Shown one piece after another: positions 1-11,480 of a stretch of 64,000 nucleotides of DNA. The translations under genes and the position numbers were made by a program. This stretch comes from Adiantum capillus-veneris (Eukaryota; Streptophyta; Polypodiopsida; Polypodiales; Pteridaceae). How positions within the stretch are numbered: position 1 is the stretch's first letter; the number at the start of each line of letters is the position of its first letter. The notes under the pieces are model-generated. The model had not been told where the DNA came from. It did no database searches and saw only the letters and a list, made by a program, of their open reading frames with translations. The stretch spans positions 146,155,734 to 146,219,733 of the forward strand of contig CM043958.1 of the NCBI GenBank assembly GCA_014529385.2. Reading direction: 5' to 3'.

Positions 1-2479
1 TAACCCCACACTCAGTGCAATAAGCGTTAATTCTAATGATTTCCATATGTGGACAAACATTCATCAGATGGTCACCTCCACACTTGTAACAGGGTCCAAG
101 TGCTGGTCTTGGTCCCATTTGATTCGTCCTTTGTGGATAGGATGGTCTTTGTCCCGTTAACCCTCCATGAGCTATGAACATCAATGTTCTTGCGTCCAAA
201 TTGTATCTCTCTTCATCAGAAGCACTTATAACTGTTGGTATTCCAACATTCCCAATCATGCCCCATGGTTCTAGTTGCTTGGGTTCTTCTGGTGGGTAAT
301 ACACAGTTGGAGACATGTGTGCACCAGATTCTTCATAATAGGCTTGAACAGGCACTAAGGCTTGTTCTTCCTGATTCTCTAAGGTTGGTGCATATCTAAT
401 GCCTACTGGTCTTGCTCCTGGTAAAGGTGGTTGTTGTCCCAATACCGGTTGCGGTCTTTCTATCCCCATAGGTCCTGGTACATTTCCCGTTGAGTATCGA
501 GGTACTGGATGTACTTGAGGTGGTGCTAATTGAGCAGGAGGTGCATACTGACGCTCCCTTACATACCCTTTGTTGTAATAGCACTCCTATGTTGGATGGT
601 TTGTCCATTTTTGTTCAATAGAACACCATTTTAGTGTTTTTGGCAATGGTTTTTGGTATGGTGCCATCCTTTTTAGAGCATCTTCTATCATTTGCTCTAC
701 ATTTGGCATGGTTGTTGTTTGAACATTCTTTTTAGTGGTAGTCTCGCTCGCTACGGAGGAGGAGCTACAGGATGCAAAATCTGTATCCGCTGACACCTCT
801 CCATAAACCGTACAGTTATCCACTAAGTACAATGCCTCTCTCGTTACTTGCTCGAAACTTGTACAAGCTTTCAAGTGCAAGTCCTTCTTGAGAGTGTCGT
901 TTCTCAGTCCCTCAATAAAGAGAACAGATAGTCTGTCATCTTGTGGTTGTTCACGTACTGGACATCTCTCAATGTATTGTTTGAAGCGAAGTGAAGCTTC
1001 CTTCACTTTTTCGTGTTCTCTCTGTTTAAAAGCATATATTTGTGAGACCGTATTGTGCTTAATCCCTCGTTTTGAGAATTCCTCAGCAAACTCTCTTAGC
1101 AAATGGTCAATGTCATGGAATCCCCCTATGTTCAGTGGTTGAAACCATGTCAATGCCGTACCTTCTAGAGTAAGACCAAATCCCTCGTATTGTGTATGGA
1201 AATCTGTTATCTGCTCAGCTCTTAAGACTTGCTTAAAGAGTGACACATGTGCATACGGATCTCCTGAACCACCATACTTCTTTGGCATACACTTCGCTAC
1301 TTGAGATGGTCTCATACGTCTATGGTCTGCTACCAATCTCATTGCTCCTGTGTCCCGGCTAAAGCTTTCTCTAGCATCATGGACTTCATGGGTTATCCTT
1401 GTCGGTTCCCCTGCCCTGAATCTACTACTAGGAGGTAATTGTGATGGTTCCGCTTCGAACCTTGGAACTGGAGTGGTATATGTGGGGATTGGAACTGCAC
1501 TACCTCGATTCGTATCCATTGACTCTCTGGAATGTAATGATCCCATTGGTCCGGGCTTCGAGTACTGAGGTTGACTGAAAGAGTCAGCAGCCTGAGTTCT
1601 TTGTCCTCCTGTCGTCATTGGGTTTTGCCCTCCATTTGTTGGTGCTGGTCTTTGTGAGCTAGAAGTAACATAATACTGATGTAGTGGTCCCCCAAAGTAT
1701 GTATATCCTTCTAATTCTTTCTTTCCCATTGTTGAGTATTGCCTCCCATACTTGTCGTAAGCAGCAATTTTCACTTCCGATCCCTCTGTGTAGGTAAAGA
1801 CATAAAGTCTTTTTTGGTCTGTCAACTCTCCGGTGTAGGGTTCTTCACATCTATAATAGAGATCTTGCTCCCCATTATTATATTTGTATAGCCCCACATA
1901 GATGTTATCAGTGTTGATCCTTGTAGTTTCATTCTCTCTTCTTAACCTCGCATCAGGGAAGTTCATTATTGGTGCTTTCTCCTCAAGTTCTTCATCTACT
2001 TTGGCTTTGGTGCCCATCAATCCCCACTTGTCCACAATGTTAGGGTTTAGGACTACCAAGTACATGGTACCCTCGTCATCTAGATATCTATCTCCGCTAT
2101 AGCTCACAGGCACTAAGTCCTTGAACTCACTAGGTCTCTCCTCTATCTTTACACAATAGCGGTCCATTCCATCTTTGTAGATCTTGGCACCTTGCTCATT
2201 GTCGTACTGGTATTTTATGAACAATAGCTTCATTGTGGCGGAAGGGTTTGATGATCCTGCTGCCATATTTTCTCTGTTGTTCAGGTTCAAGTGTTCCAAG
2301 TGTTCGGTGAAAATCTCGTAAGATCTCTCCGAAGAAGTATCAGAAACACTTCCTTCAAAGATCGGCCCTAATGGTTGCACCCAACTTTGGTTCACACTTC
2401 CCTCGGTTGATATGACACTTGCTTGTTCCCCTTGTTTTGGTTGGTTATTCTGGAGATTCCTGCCCGATCTCAAATTCAT
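1..2479 (-). pseudogene. gag of G1a, partial, with one nonsense codon
   Basis: Structural capsid/nucleocapsid polyprotein of a Gypsy element. The start chosen is the ATG at 2479, matching the first ATG of the second copy (39081). Upstream in-frame codons offer only TTG. Roughly residues 390-580 are a retrotransposon gag capsid region (charged, helical, with the GLTLEGTALTWFQP stretch). The first of two CX2CX3HX4C zinc knuckles is at the left edge and the second is cut by the window start. A GAG to TAG change creates a stop at about 587-589, after which the frame continues with high similarity to the other copy. This gag is therefore broken only at that point in the visible part. Confidence 0.88.
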
Positions 2480-2646
2480 CAATTCCCCTAAAGGACTTTA
2501 ACTTCTCGTCTCGGCAATTTGTGTTCCCAAGTTTTTGTGGTCAGAATTGATCCAAACTGATTGATAATTGGTCAATTGTTTAATCTTGTCAGTTGGACAA
2601 CTTCTGTTTCATCAAGTGAGAATTTTGTTGCAGTTATGCTGAAAAG

Positions 2647-2669
2647 GATACGCGTATGATGTCTTTTTT
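2647..2669. repeat. leader dyad 4 of G1a (left arm eroded)
   Basis: Only the core ATACGCGTAT and the right arm remain. The second copy has the full dyad here (39246-39277). About 8 bp of the left arm are deleted in this copy. Confidence 0.75.
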
Positions 2670-2920
2670 CACAGATTTGGACTATTTTGGTTATGCTCAC
2701 TCTCAGTAGCCCCCTTATGCTCTGTCCACTCACAAAATTCAGTTTGAACTCTGTTTGAGCAAGTTATGGCTAATTTAGGCTTTTCTTGGCAATTTTCCGC
2801 TTTTGACTTGTTTTGGGTCAATTGTGATCCAAATGGGATGAAACTTGAAATATAACCTCTAGACAGCTATTACAATGGATCTGTGTTGGCAAAGTATCAA
2901 AATATGTTCAAAATTAGGTC

Positions 2921-2948
2921 AAAGACATCATACGCGTATGATGTCTTT
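2921..2948. repeat. leader dyad 3 of G1a, 28 bp perfect palindrome
   Basis: Every base pairs with its mirror base around the centre CG|CG at 2934/2935. The core is ACATCATACGCGTATGATGT, flanked by AAAG and CTTT. Confidence 0.97.
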
Positions 2949-3044
2949 TTCATCAATTTGGGTCAAGACTTGATATTTTTGCTTTCTACAGTGTTTGTAA
3001 CAATCTTGTCAGGTCAGATATCAAAAATAAGTAGTGGATGTGCT

Positions 3045-3074
3045 AAAAGACATTATACGCGTATAATGTCTTTT
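3045..3074. repeat. leader dyad 2 of G1a, 30 bp perfect palindrome
   Basis: Centre at 3059/3060. The core is ACATTATACGCGTATAATGT. Compared with the neighbouring dyads both arms carry matching changes (C to T on the left, G to A on the right), so the symmetry is complete. Confidence 0.97.
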
Positions 3075-3332
3075 TTCCCAGATTTTGACTATTTTTGGTT
3101 TTAAGCCTTCTCCAATGTTTATAATTGAGTTTCAAGTGTTTTTGTCATGTCTGAATGTAAAAACAAGATCTGAATCCAAAATTTCCTATTCTTTGCGTTT
3201 CTTGGACTCCGACTTGTCTTTTTGGGTTTCTTTGAGTGTTAATGCTCTTGTTTTAAGTTGAAATTAGGGTATAACTCCCCTTTTGAACACTCTGGTAAAG
3301 TCAAAATTTCTGTTTTGGTCTCTGTTTGGTCA

Positions 3333-3362
3333 TTTAGACATCATACGCGTATGATGTCTAAA
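3333..3362. repeat. leader dyad 1 of G1a, 30 bp perfect palindrome
   Basis: Centre at 3347/3348. The core is ACATCATACGCGTATGATGT with outer arms TTTAG and CTAAA. In element orientation it is the first dyad, about 531 bp after the PBS. Confidence 0.97.
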
Positions 3363-3877
3363 GTTGTAGATTTCCAGTTTTTTGGCACAGAATCCTTCCT
3401 AAAGCTTTCTCTAGTGCTCAGTAACTCCCAGATACACAAAAACTTTCTCTGGCTTTTGTTTATTGCAAGTTTCACTACTAACTCGACGGTTTAGTGATCT
3501 AACATGCAATCAACCATATCAAGCAAATATTCCAATGATTACTAGCTCCAGATCAGGATCAAATGAAGTCCTACCTAAGCTATTCCTAATCATAAAATGG
3601 GTTTGGTAATTGTGATTTTAAAGAGATCCACTGCCACTCACGGACTAGCAAATTCTTCTTCTATCAACAACTACTCAACACCAACAAAACAACAAACAAA
3701 TCTAAGCTAATCTAAAAATACTGTCAACACGGAAGACCCAGGAATACCCCACTTCCTAGTATCTCTCGAGATCTTCGGAGTCCACCACTCCTAGATCTTT
3801 TCTAACTAAAGTATACAAAGTAGTTTATACGACTCACCTCGTAGGATTAGTCTAAGGTCACCTACTTAGGGCTCTCG

Positions 3878-3895
3878 TCCCTAGCAACGGCGCCA
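3878..3895 (-). promoter_or_regulatory. primer-binding site of G1a
   Basis: Minus-strand sequence TGGCGCCGTTGCTAGGGA begins two bases after the LTR end. The same site in the other copy reads TGGCGCCGTTGCCGGGGA, a PBS type known from plant Athila/Tat-like Gypsy elements (usually attributed to an Asp tRNA; I cannot verify the tRNA here). Confidence 0.85.
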
Positions 3896-3897
3896 AA

Positions 3898-4522
3898 TGT
3901 TAAGGCGGTTACGCCGCTAGCGGAAGCTAAATAGCGAGAACTCAACCAACAACAGAATTTGTCAGACGAGGACGGAGCTTGACCCGCAGGCGCATGGAAA
4001 CAACTAGGTGGGTGTCAAATCACCTACTCGACCTTCTAATGACAATCACTACTAAGGAAATCAAATCTAAGTTCTAAAATACGCAAGTGACTGAAATCCG
4101 TACTACGAACGAATGCTATACGAAACAGGATCTAGAATCATTGAATCGATCTCAAACTCAAGGGGAAGTCTATACACTAGGTAAGAACAACACCCTAAAG
4201 ACTTGAACTGCAAAATCAACCTATAATCACTCCATGCGGTAAACGCGTATGAAGACAGGCCAAAAAATACAGGTGACCGAAACTTGACCCCGATGGTACT
4301 AATGCGTAGCTCTACTCGTTGTGGTTCTATAGATATGCTGCACGCTCCATTCCGACACACGAGTTGGAAGAAAACTCACACCGAAGCTCGTAGGAACTTA
4401 CCACACATAGAAGCCGATAGCGCGCACTCTTGGTATCTGTGCGTAGCTCTCGCCGTTGCTAACACAATGGCGGTGTCGCTTCTCCAATGGCGGCTCCGTA
4501 GCTCGCGTAGCAAGTAGATAAG

Positions 4523-4586
<64 letters not shown>

Positions 4587-4876
4587 ACACAGTCACGGCG
4601 CTCCAAAAACTCTCTTTGATTAAATAAAAAACTCTCCCTTTAGGTTACAAAACTTTGGCTTATATACCTCAGCCTTGGAGGTGAGAACATCTCTAACTAA
4701 TTACATCAGCAAGTGAAATTACTTCGGAATTACAAGCTGGAAACTCAATTGAGTCCCGTTACTTAATGAATGGCTCCAATCAAAATCAATGTCGGAAAGA
4801 CATTTATTACAATCAATGGTTACAAAAATGATGAGTGTGAGCAAAAATGTGGGTGTGATCCTCTGCTGGCTCAACA
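3898..4876 (-). repeat. 5' LTR of G1a (979 bp)
   Basis: Plus strand begins TGTTAAGG and ends GCTCAACA (TG...CA ends). It matches LTRs at 27656-28591 and 40512-41446. A TATA-like GTATATAAGCC lies on the minus strand at about 4658-4669, so U3 is about 210 bp and most of the LTR is transcribed R-U5. It is longer than the other two LTRs, mainly because of an expanded TC tract. A half copy of the leader dyad (ACGCGTATGAAGAC) lies at 4243-4256. Confidence 0.95.
4525..4584. repeat. (TC)30 microsatellite in the G1a LTR
   Basis: Uninterrupted TC dinucleotides over 60 bp. The equivalent tract in the other two LTRs is only about 21 bp. Confidence 0.97.
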
Positions 4877-6688
4877 AGGATTGTAAGGAGCAGTAAGTTC
4901 ACGTTTTATACCTTTTGACTCACAAAAGTCCTGCAAGGCCTTTGAAACATACTCTCCACCATTGTCAGTGCGTAAGCATTTAAGCTTCTTGCCACTGTGA
5001 TTCTCCACAAGTGTCACAAACGTTTTGAAAACACTAAACGCTTCATCCTTGTGCTTGAGAAAGTAAACCCATACTTTCCTCGAGTAATCATCTATAAATG
5101 TCATAAAGTAAGAAGCTCCCCCTAGAGATAGGTTAGGCATAGGTCCACACAAATCACTATGAACAAGTGCCAACTGTGTATCTATTCTACTGCTTCTATG
5201 CTTATGTGGCTGATGTGTTTGCTTACCATACAGACAATGTTCACATAATTCAAAATCATTAAATGAAAAGCCAGGCAAATAACCAGAACGAGACAAGATT
5301 TACATTCCCTTCTTGGACATATGTCGTAACCGGCTATGCCACAAAGAAACGTTCGGCTGCTCGGTTACATTGATTACATTTTTAGAGACATTTGATACAT
5401 AAATCATGTAAAGTCCTCCAGAATTTACTCCATGTGCTACTGTCATAGAACCCTTGGATATCTTCCACATGTTCTGTCCAAAAGTGGTGACGTAGCCAGC
5501 ATCATCAAGTAAACCTATGATGATCAAGCTCTTTGTAATTGCGGGAACATGTCTCACATTCTTCAGTGTGAAAGAAGAGCCATTCTGAAACTTCAATTGA
5601 GCATCTCCAACACCTAAGATCTCACATGTCTGCCCATTGCCTAGCCGAACATGATCTTTAGTGGTCACATAAGAAGTAAACCACTCCTTGTTTGGAGACA
5701 CATGAAGTGATGCCCCTGAGTCTATAATCCAGTCACTCAGTGCATTTCCATCAGATGCTGTAAGAAGAGCTGAGTCCATTGTATTCTTCAAGAAGTAGAT
5801 GTCTCCTGACACTAGACTGTCATCCTCTGCAACAGTGTTTGTCACATTTATTTCTTGAATCTTCACTGAGGACTTGTTCTTCTCACCATGGTCTTCAGCT
5901 TTCTCTTTGCCTTTTTTTGCTTTCCATTCTCTGCAGTCTCTTTTCATGTGACCCTTCTTGCCACAATGGTAGCATTCTATGTCACTCTTGCCTTTAGCAC
6001 TGCGGGACTTGCTAGGAGACTGATTCCTCTTTCCACCTTTGTACTTTTCTTTGGTCCTTCCCCTGACAACTAAGGCTGTTCCTTTTCCTTTGTCCATTGT
6101 CTTTCTATTGGTTTCTTCAGTAAGCAGACTTCCTTCTACACCTGCTATGTTCAAACCATCTGGAGGTGCAGAATTACTCAAAGCTGTGCGAAAAGTGTCC
6201 CAACTTTCCGGCAATGTGATCAACAGGAACATAGCTCTAACAGGTTCATCAAACTTGACACCTTGAGCTGACAACTGACTGTAGATTGTGTTGAATTCAT
6301 TTAGATGATTGGACATAGGTGTCCCTTCTTTCATCTTCAAGTCAACAAGCTTCTTAAGCTAGTATACCTGTGAAGCTGCACTCTGCTTCTCATAAAGATC
6401 ACTCAGCTTTAACCATGCTTGATAAGCCGACATCTCGTCTGCTACATTGAAGTAAACGCTTTCTGCCAAAGTCAGCATAATGGTAGAAAGTGCCAATTCA
6501 TCCATTTCGCTCCATTCATCTTCGTCCATATCTTCAGGTTTTATCCCCTTGAGCTTTATAGGCGTTATCTGCTTCTTTTGTACCAACACGTGCCAAATCT
6601 GCTTCTTCCACAATGGGAAATTGGTTCCATCTAGCTTCTTGATATTGTAAAGAGTGTGTCCTGTGATCCAGCCATAGCTACGCTTCAC
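4877..6688 (-). pseudogene. Copia K1 gag-protease-integrase, broken
   Basis: Order on the minus strand follows Ty1/Copia. A gag region (about 6040-6688) is followed by zinc knuckle CYHCGKKGHMKRDC near 5965 (CX2CX4HX4C) and protease DSGAS near 5720. Next come a GAG-pre-integrase histidine region near 5330 and integrase with HSDLCGP near 5150 and RTDNGGEY near 4965. Stops or frame breaks occur near 6350 and 5300, and the frame is finally cut at 4877, just after TAPYNP, by the G1a LTR. An intact gag start is not visible: the frame runs past 6688 without a convincing ATG. The copy is dead. Confidence 0.88.
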
Positions 6689-7748
6689 AGTGGTTTACTT
6701 TCCTGGGAAAAATTCGACAGAGTTTCCCTTGTAAACTGACCTCTGAACTAATATCAACCTGTCAAATGAACCAAGAAAGCTTCAGATTTTGCAGAAATTT
6801 TGGCAGAGTCTCCTTTGTAAAATGGCTCTGGTGTACTCAAAAACAGACCAAAAAACAGCTCAAAAAACATTGTCTCTCTGACACTGTAAGTTGCGGGTAA
6901 ATGTGTCCTGCACCTGTACTGTCTCTGACTGTCCTATAAGCATAGACTGCGACAATGCCTCAATGGTAGTAAAGCAAAGATGCAATCCCAACTGTCTAAC
7001 TCACAGTCAATACATCCTAGCTGCCTATCTAAGGGTGCTCGAGGGATCGCTCCAAGACTTGTATCACCGAAAGGATCTCAACATTCGAGAATCCCCCAGC
7101 TCAATAAAACCTCACTTGACCCTCAACAAAGGCTGCAGTAAATCTGACAGTACATAGACTTCCCACAAAGTCATACATCCACAAATTTCCCACTGTATGC
7201 TGTAACCGCTGCGGCGGTTGTTTGCTGTGTGACTCACAGCCAGCAAACCCTCAACAGACATACATCATCTCTAACAATACATCCCATGTGGAAGTACCTA
7301 CAATGTCAGGATGAAATCTGGAATATCAAGCAACAAACACAAGCTACCTGATGAACTAGTGGATGTCGCCTACAGTCTGTGTGTAGATGCGCCCGTGTCG
7401 TATGTGACACGCCTCCAAGAACTATGATCCGTCCTTCGATGTGTAGACAGCCACAAATCAACACTCTGGGAGTGTCGATATCCTCAGCACCTGCAGTCGT
7501 AGGCCGAAAACCCCAAATTTGCAGAGTCGGATCTGCATCCGTCGAGACCACGTAGTCTAAAATGGCCTGCGTAGACCTTTGTCGAAGCCGAACGGTGGCC
7601 GAGATGACCTCAGAATGAAATTCTGAGAACACCAAGACCTTTGGGCTCTCCCACGAGATTTGGGGCCGTGTCTTCGCCTGTCAAATTTCACTCCAATCTG
7701 AGCTGGTGACTCTAGCCTCCTGCAGTGCTGCCCCAAGCCTCGATCTGA
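6689..7748 (-). other. leader of Copia K1 (no gene seen)
   Basis: About 1.06 kb lies between the PBS and the recognisable gag sequence. That is long for a Copia element, whose leader is usually short. I see no coding similarity on either strand. It may include an insertion or a decayed gag start. Confidence 0.5.
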
Positions 7749-7760
7749 GCTCTGATACCA
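7749..7760 (-). promoter_or_regulatory. primer-binding site of Copia K1 (Met tRNA type)
   Basis: The minus strand reads TGGTATCAGAGC, the standard initiator-Met-tRNA complement of plant Copia elements, two bases after the LTR end. Confidence 0.93.
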
Positions 7761-7762
7761 GT

Positions 7763-7954
7763 TGAAGGAGTACGAGCGGAAGTGCGACGCAAGAGAGGGT
7801 GTGAGAAGAAGAGCACGACGATATGGTGAACTCGCTCTACTGTAATGTGTAGAGCATAGTGAGTTCTTATTAGGTTTTTACAAAAGAACATGTGTACATA
7901 CCTGGCGGCCCGCCCACTTACCTGGGCGACCACATTGGGATTTATACCCCAACA
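7763..7954 (-). repeat. 5' LTR of Copia K1 (192 bp)
   Basis: On the minus strand it begins TGTTGGGG and ends CTTCA, followed by spacer AC and the PBS. A TATAAA box lies only about nine bases from the LTR start, giving a very short U3. The right boundary is supported by the switch to Gypsy C coding sequence at 7955. Confidence 0.82.
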
Positions 7955-7969
7955 GGTAGTCATCAATGG

Positions 7970-9780
7970 GATTCAGCATCTATTGTAGAAGTTGATCTTG
8001 ACAAGGGTATAATGGACTTCAAAATGCAATCCATGTATGGTGACCAAGGATTGGAAAGATTAGAACAGAGTACAAAAGAAACCTTTAAGGAGTTTCCATC
8101 ATACTTAGGACCATATGAGGAAAGCTTTGATGTTATAGTCCTACCATCAAAGAGAGGAGTTCATCAGCCAATCATAGATTCTCAAGGATTGCAAGAATTT
8201 ATGTCAACACCGGTGAGATGTATGCTAACAATAGCTAAGCTGCTAAAAGTCAGACCTCAGATGTGGAGAGATGTTGGTCGATGTCTTGAGAAAATGGGAA
8301 TCAAAAATCCTGTTGAGACGATACATGGAGCAAAACCAAAAAGGATGCTAAACCAGTCCCCATAAACAAAGTGTATGATTATTAACGAAGGAGACGGAAA
8401 CACCACATTGCCTATAGAACATCAAGGAACAAAAGCCATAGCTATTCTAGAAAGTGATGTGGGTGTTACCATAGCCACTAAACATATTTGGAAAAAGTGG
8501 GAAGACCGACTCTTAGGTAGACATGAATGAAATTACAATTAGTTGGTAACTTCTTGTGGAATTTAGTATGAGCATACATTCTCTATAGAAAATTTTGGTA
8601 TCGAGAATAACTATGACATTATTCTAGGGAGACCATTTATGTGCCAATTAAAAATGGTTCAAGACTGGGGCTATTACGATATCTATTTATGCCACATGGA
8701 GACTACTATGGGATATACTTGAGGGGGCATAGCTATAGAGATGTACGTAAGACTCCAGTAAACAAATTCAATTCGGCTACAAATGTGAAATCTCAATTAC
8801 CAACATGGCTGAATTCTAAATCTCACCTATGGATGTGTGGAGCTTTTGAATGTGAAAGCCTTACAAAAGAGGAGTGTAAAGGGGATAGGTCATTTGAAGA
8901 TTTTGATTATATATTTAAACCTTTCCCATAAGAAAAAATGGAACCCCTAAAGTGAAGTCAAAATTTGGCCACCTTAGATATGTGTGTCAATGAGGTCACC
9001 TTGACAAACTTTTGTGAAAAAAATAGTATGGACTTGATCCCATTTTTCATGATAAACAGAATTCAAGAACAAGACAATCATGAAGGAAAAAATGGCTAAT
9101 GGTGTAGCACTAAGATTAGAGACTAGTGTGCAGTGTTTGCCCATATAGTACAATATTTCCATTAGGGATCTTACCCTAGGTAATGACACGCAAAGTATTC
9201 CAGACAAGAAGAAAGAATAAGATGATGAGTTTTTTTATGACACTATGGATGCTCTAGAGAATTTGGACTTTTGTGCAGATGATGAGAGATCATAGGGTCA
9301 AGAAAGTGAGCTGAAACACTATTTGAGAAATTTTTTGATTTAAAAGAGGGATAAGAGGAACCCTGATGCCACATGTATAAAAAAAGATGTCTTATTTGAT
9401 GCTTGTATGAGCCTACAATTACATTAAGCAAAAGGTGTCAAGGAGACTCTCTACACCTCCTCAAAAAAGTTCAAAGACAAAAAATGAAAGGCCACTTGAC
9501 CACCCAAGGACATGTCTAAGACAATTGATGACTTTGGCAAGCCTCGATGGAAAAAAGTTGAGCAAAGAAATAAATATAGCAAATTGAAATAGACCTTAAA
9601 AGAGGTGTGGATGACAGAGATGGAAAGTGAGAGCGAAAACAAATTAGAGAAGGACTGAATAAGTGTACGCTCTCACTTAAGTACACTATCTAGGACCGCA
9701 AGATTATTTTTGAGCATCCTATTATGGAAAGGGCGAAGGCAGGGAAATCTTATGATGGATCTAGAGATGCTAAAAGATAG
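7970..9780 (+). pseudogene. copy C pol, N-terminal and protease part
   Basis: Matches the G1b pol N-terminal half: the leucine-rich segment around 8060-8330 (LPSKRG, SQGLQEFMSTPV, MWRDVGRCLEKMGI) and the retropepsin region around 8370-8700 (NNYDIILGRPFM). The catalytic site that reads DSGAG in G1b reads ESDVG here (8450-8464), so both the Asp and the Gly of the protease signature are lost. Numerous stops follow in the linker to RT. Confidence 0.82.
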
Positions 9781-9844
9781 ATGTAGTAGAGCCACGTGAG
9801 GAGCCCATACAAACATATATTGCTAGTGATCTATCTCCCAATGA

Positions 9845-11480
9845 GGAAGAGTTATTGATCAACTTTCTCAAGGATTATAAGGATGTATTCACCTGGTCTT
9901 ATAAGGACTTGAAGGGGACTGATCTTGCCATTTGTCAGCACACACTTCCCCTTAAGCCTAATTCTAAGCCAAGCAGACAACATCCATATACTTACAATGA
10001 AACCTTTGCAAAGAAGATCAAGGAAGCGATAGATAAGCTGGACAAAGTTGAGTTCATATATGAGATAGAGCACATTGATTGGATATCCATTTGGTGTAGT
10101 ACCCAAAAAGAATGTAAGAGTGTGCATCAATCTCTCAGAAGTGAATACAACCACTATTTGCGATAACTATCCTCTTCCCATTACAGATCATGTCTTGGAA
10201 TGAGTGGTTTGTAAGCAAGCATATAGCTTCTTAGATGGATTTTTAGGTTACAACCAATTGGATATTAAACCAGAAGATCAACATAAGACAACTTTTGCAA
10301 TTGAGTGGGGATTCTTTGTATATCGAGTGATTCCATTTAGGTTGATGGATGCACCTCCACCTTCCAACGATTGATGGCTCATGCTTTCAGAAAATACTTG
10401 CGTGTATTTTTAGAAATCTATATGGATAATTTGTGTGTACATTTGATGTTGCCCAAAGATCGTATAGGACATCTAAAAAGTTATTTGAGAAATGTGGCAC
10501 ATATCAAATCTACCTTAACTTGGAGAAGTGTGTTTTCATGGTTAGGCAAGGCAAGATCATAGGACATATCATATCAGCAAACGAAATATCCATGGATATG
10601 GATAAAATCAAGGTGATTGTCAAAATGCCCCATCTAACATCAGTCATAGAGGTTCAATCATTCATGATACATTGCGGATATTACAAAAAGTTTATCTAAA
10701 TGTATGTGGTAATTGCCAAACCTCCTTATAGTTTGATAGCAGCCTTTGATTGGAAAAAATATTGTGAGGGATCATTTCAAAAATTGAAGCAGGCATTGGT
10801 ATTAGCACATATCCTTAAGGAACCAGATTTGAATAAGATCTTCCATGTGCATATTGATGCCTCTGCTTTTGCAATTGGATGTATATTAGCACAATCTGGA
10901 GAAGGCAATATGGATTTCCCAATTTTCTATGCCAATCACCAATTAAATAGTACTAAATGAAAGTGCACAACCATTCAACGGGAAGGATTGGGAATAGCCT
11001 ATGAAGTGAAGAAATTCAGGCATTACCTCCTTGAAAATCAATTCATTTTCTTTGTTGATCATCAAGCACTGTTGTATCTTGCTAACTAGCCGTGCAACAC
11101 AGGTTGAATAATATGGTGGTTCAACATCTTACTAGAATTTGATTTCACAGTTGTAGTAAAGAAGGGTACTACCCATCAAAGGGATGATCACCTTTCTAGA
11201 CTTGTAAATAATGAAAATCCTAAGGGAATTGAAGATGATTTTCTAGATGCATATCAATTTAACATTGAGATGATACCTAGATGGAGTGGAGCATAATTTC
11301 AATTGGCAATAGGACAATTGAAGATAGATTTGGAGAAACTGGGTGCCAAAAAAGTAGTTGAGCAAAGCCTAGTCCTTTTCAAATGCTTGGTGGGAGATTG
11401 TATCACCAAGGCTCTGATGGCATATTAAGGTTATCTATTGAAGCTTTTGATATCCCTTTATACTTAACGGAGTTGGTCCT
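9845..11480 (+). pseudogene. copy C reverse transcriptase, RNase H and integrase N-terminus
   Basis: RT starts with the FTWSYKDLKG and PSRQHPYTYNETFAKKIKE segments near 9890-10020. The catalytic YMDD box is YMDN at 10419-10430, losing one catalytic Asp. RNase H follows (HIDASAFAIGCILAQ near 10850, VDHQALLYL near 11050), then the integrase lead-in GRLYHQGSDGILRL near 11390-11430. Several in-frame stops make it non-functional. It ends inside the integrase N-terminus. Confidence 0.86.

Larger units (their letters stand above)
2480..3877 (-). other. untranslated leader of G1a between PBS and gag
   Basis: About 1.4 kb between primer-binding site and gag ATG with no convincing reading frame. It is conserved with 39082-40491 of the other copy. 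It carries four dyad palindromes (listed separately) embedded in AT-rich, T-runs-containing DNA. Confidence 0.85.
1..4876 (-). mobile_element. Ty3/Gypsy retrotransposon copy G1a, 5' part (cut by window edge)
   Basis: Read on the minus strand this holds the 5' LTR (3898-4876), PBS (3878-3895), a 1.4 kb leader and most of gag, running off the window at the second gag zinc knuckle. It matches the second copy of the same family at 36602-41446 almost base for base, which fixes its orientation and parts. It sits inside the integrase region of Copia K1: the K1 reading frame stops abruptly at 4877, exactly where the LTR terminal CA ends. The 3' part and the second target duplication lie outside the window. 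Confidence 0.93.
4877..7954 (-). mobile_element. Ty1/Copia retrotransposon K1, 5' part (interrupted by G1a)
   Basis: On the minus strand: 192 bp LTR (7763-7954), Met-tRNA-type PBS, a leader of about 1 kb, then gag, protease and integrase up to the point where G1a is inserted. The rest of pol and the 3' LTR must lie beyond the left edge. Its right end abuts Gypsy copy C in the middle of a coding region, so K1 jumped into C. The expected target duplication on this side is GGTAG (7955-7959); its partner is outside the window. Confidence 0.9.
7955..11480 (+). mobile_element. old Gypsy copy C, internal fragment (relative of G1)
   Basis: Plus-strand coding remnants run in the order of G1 pol: protease region, linker, RT, RNase H and integrase N-terminus. 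They align well with the G1b protein sequence but carry many stops and frameshifts. The left end is cut by the K1 insertion; the right end stops near 11480, where an unrelated protease fragment begins. No LTR is visible for this copy. Confidence 0.85.
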
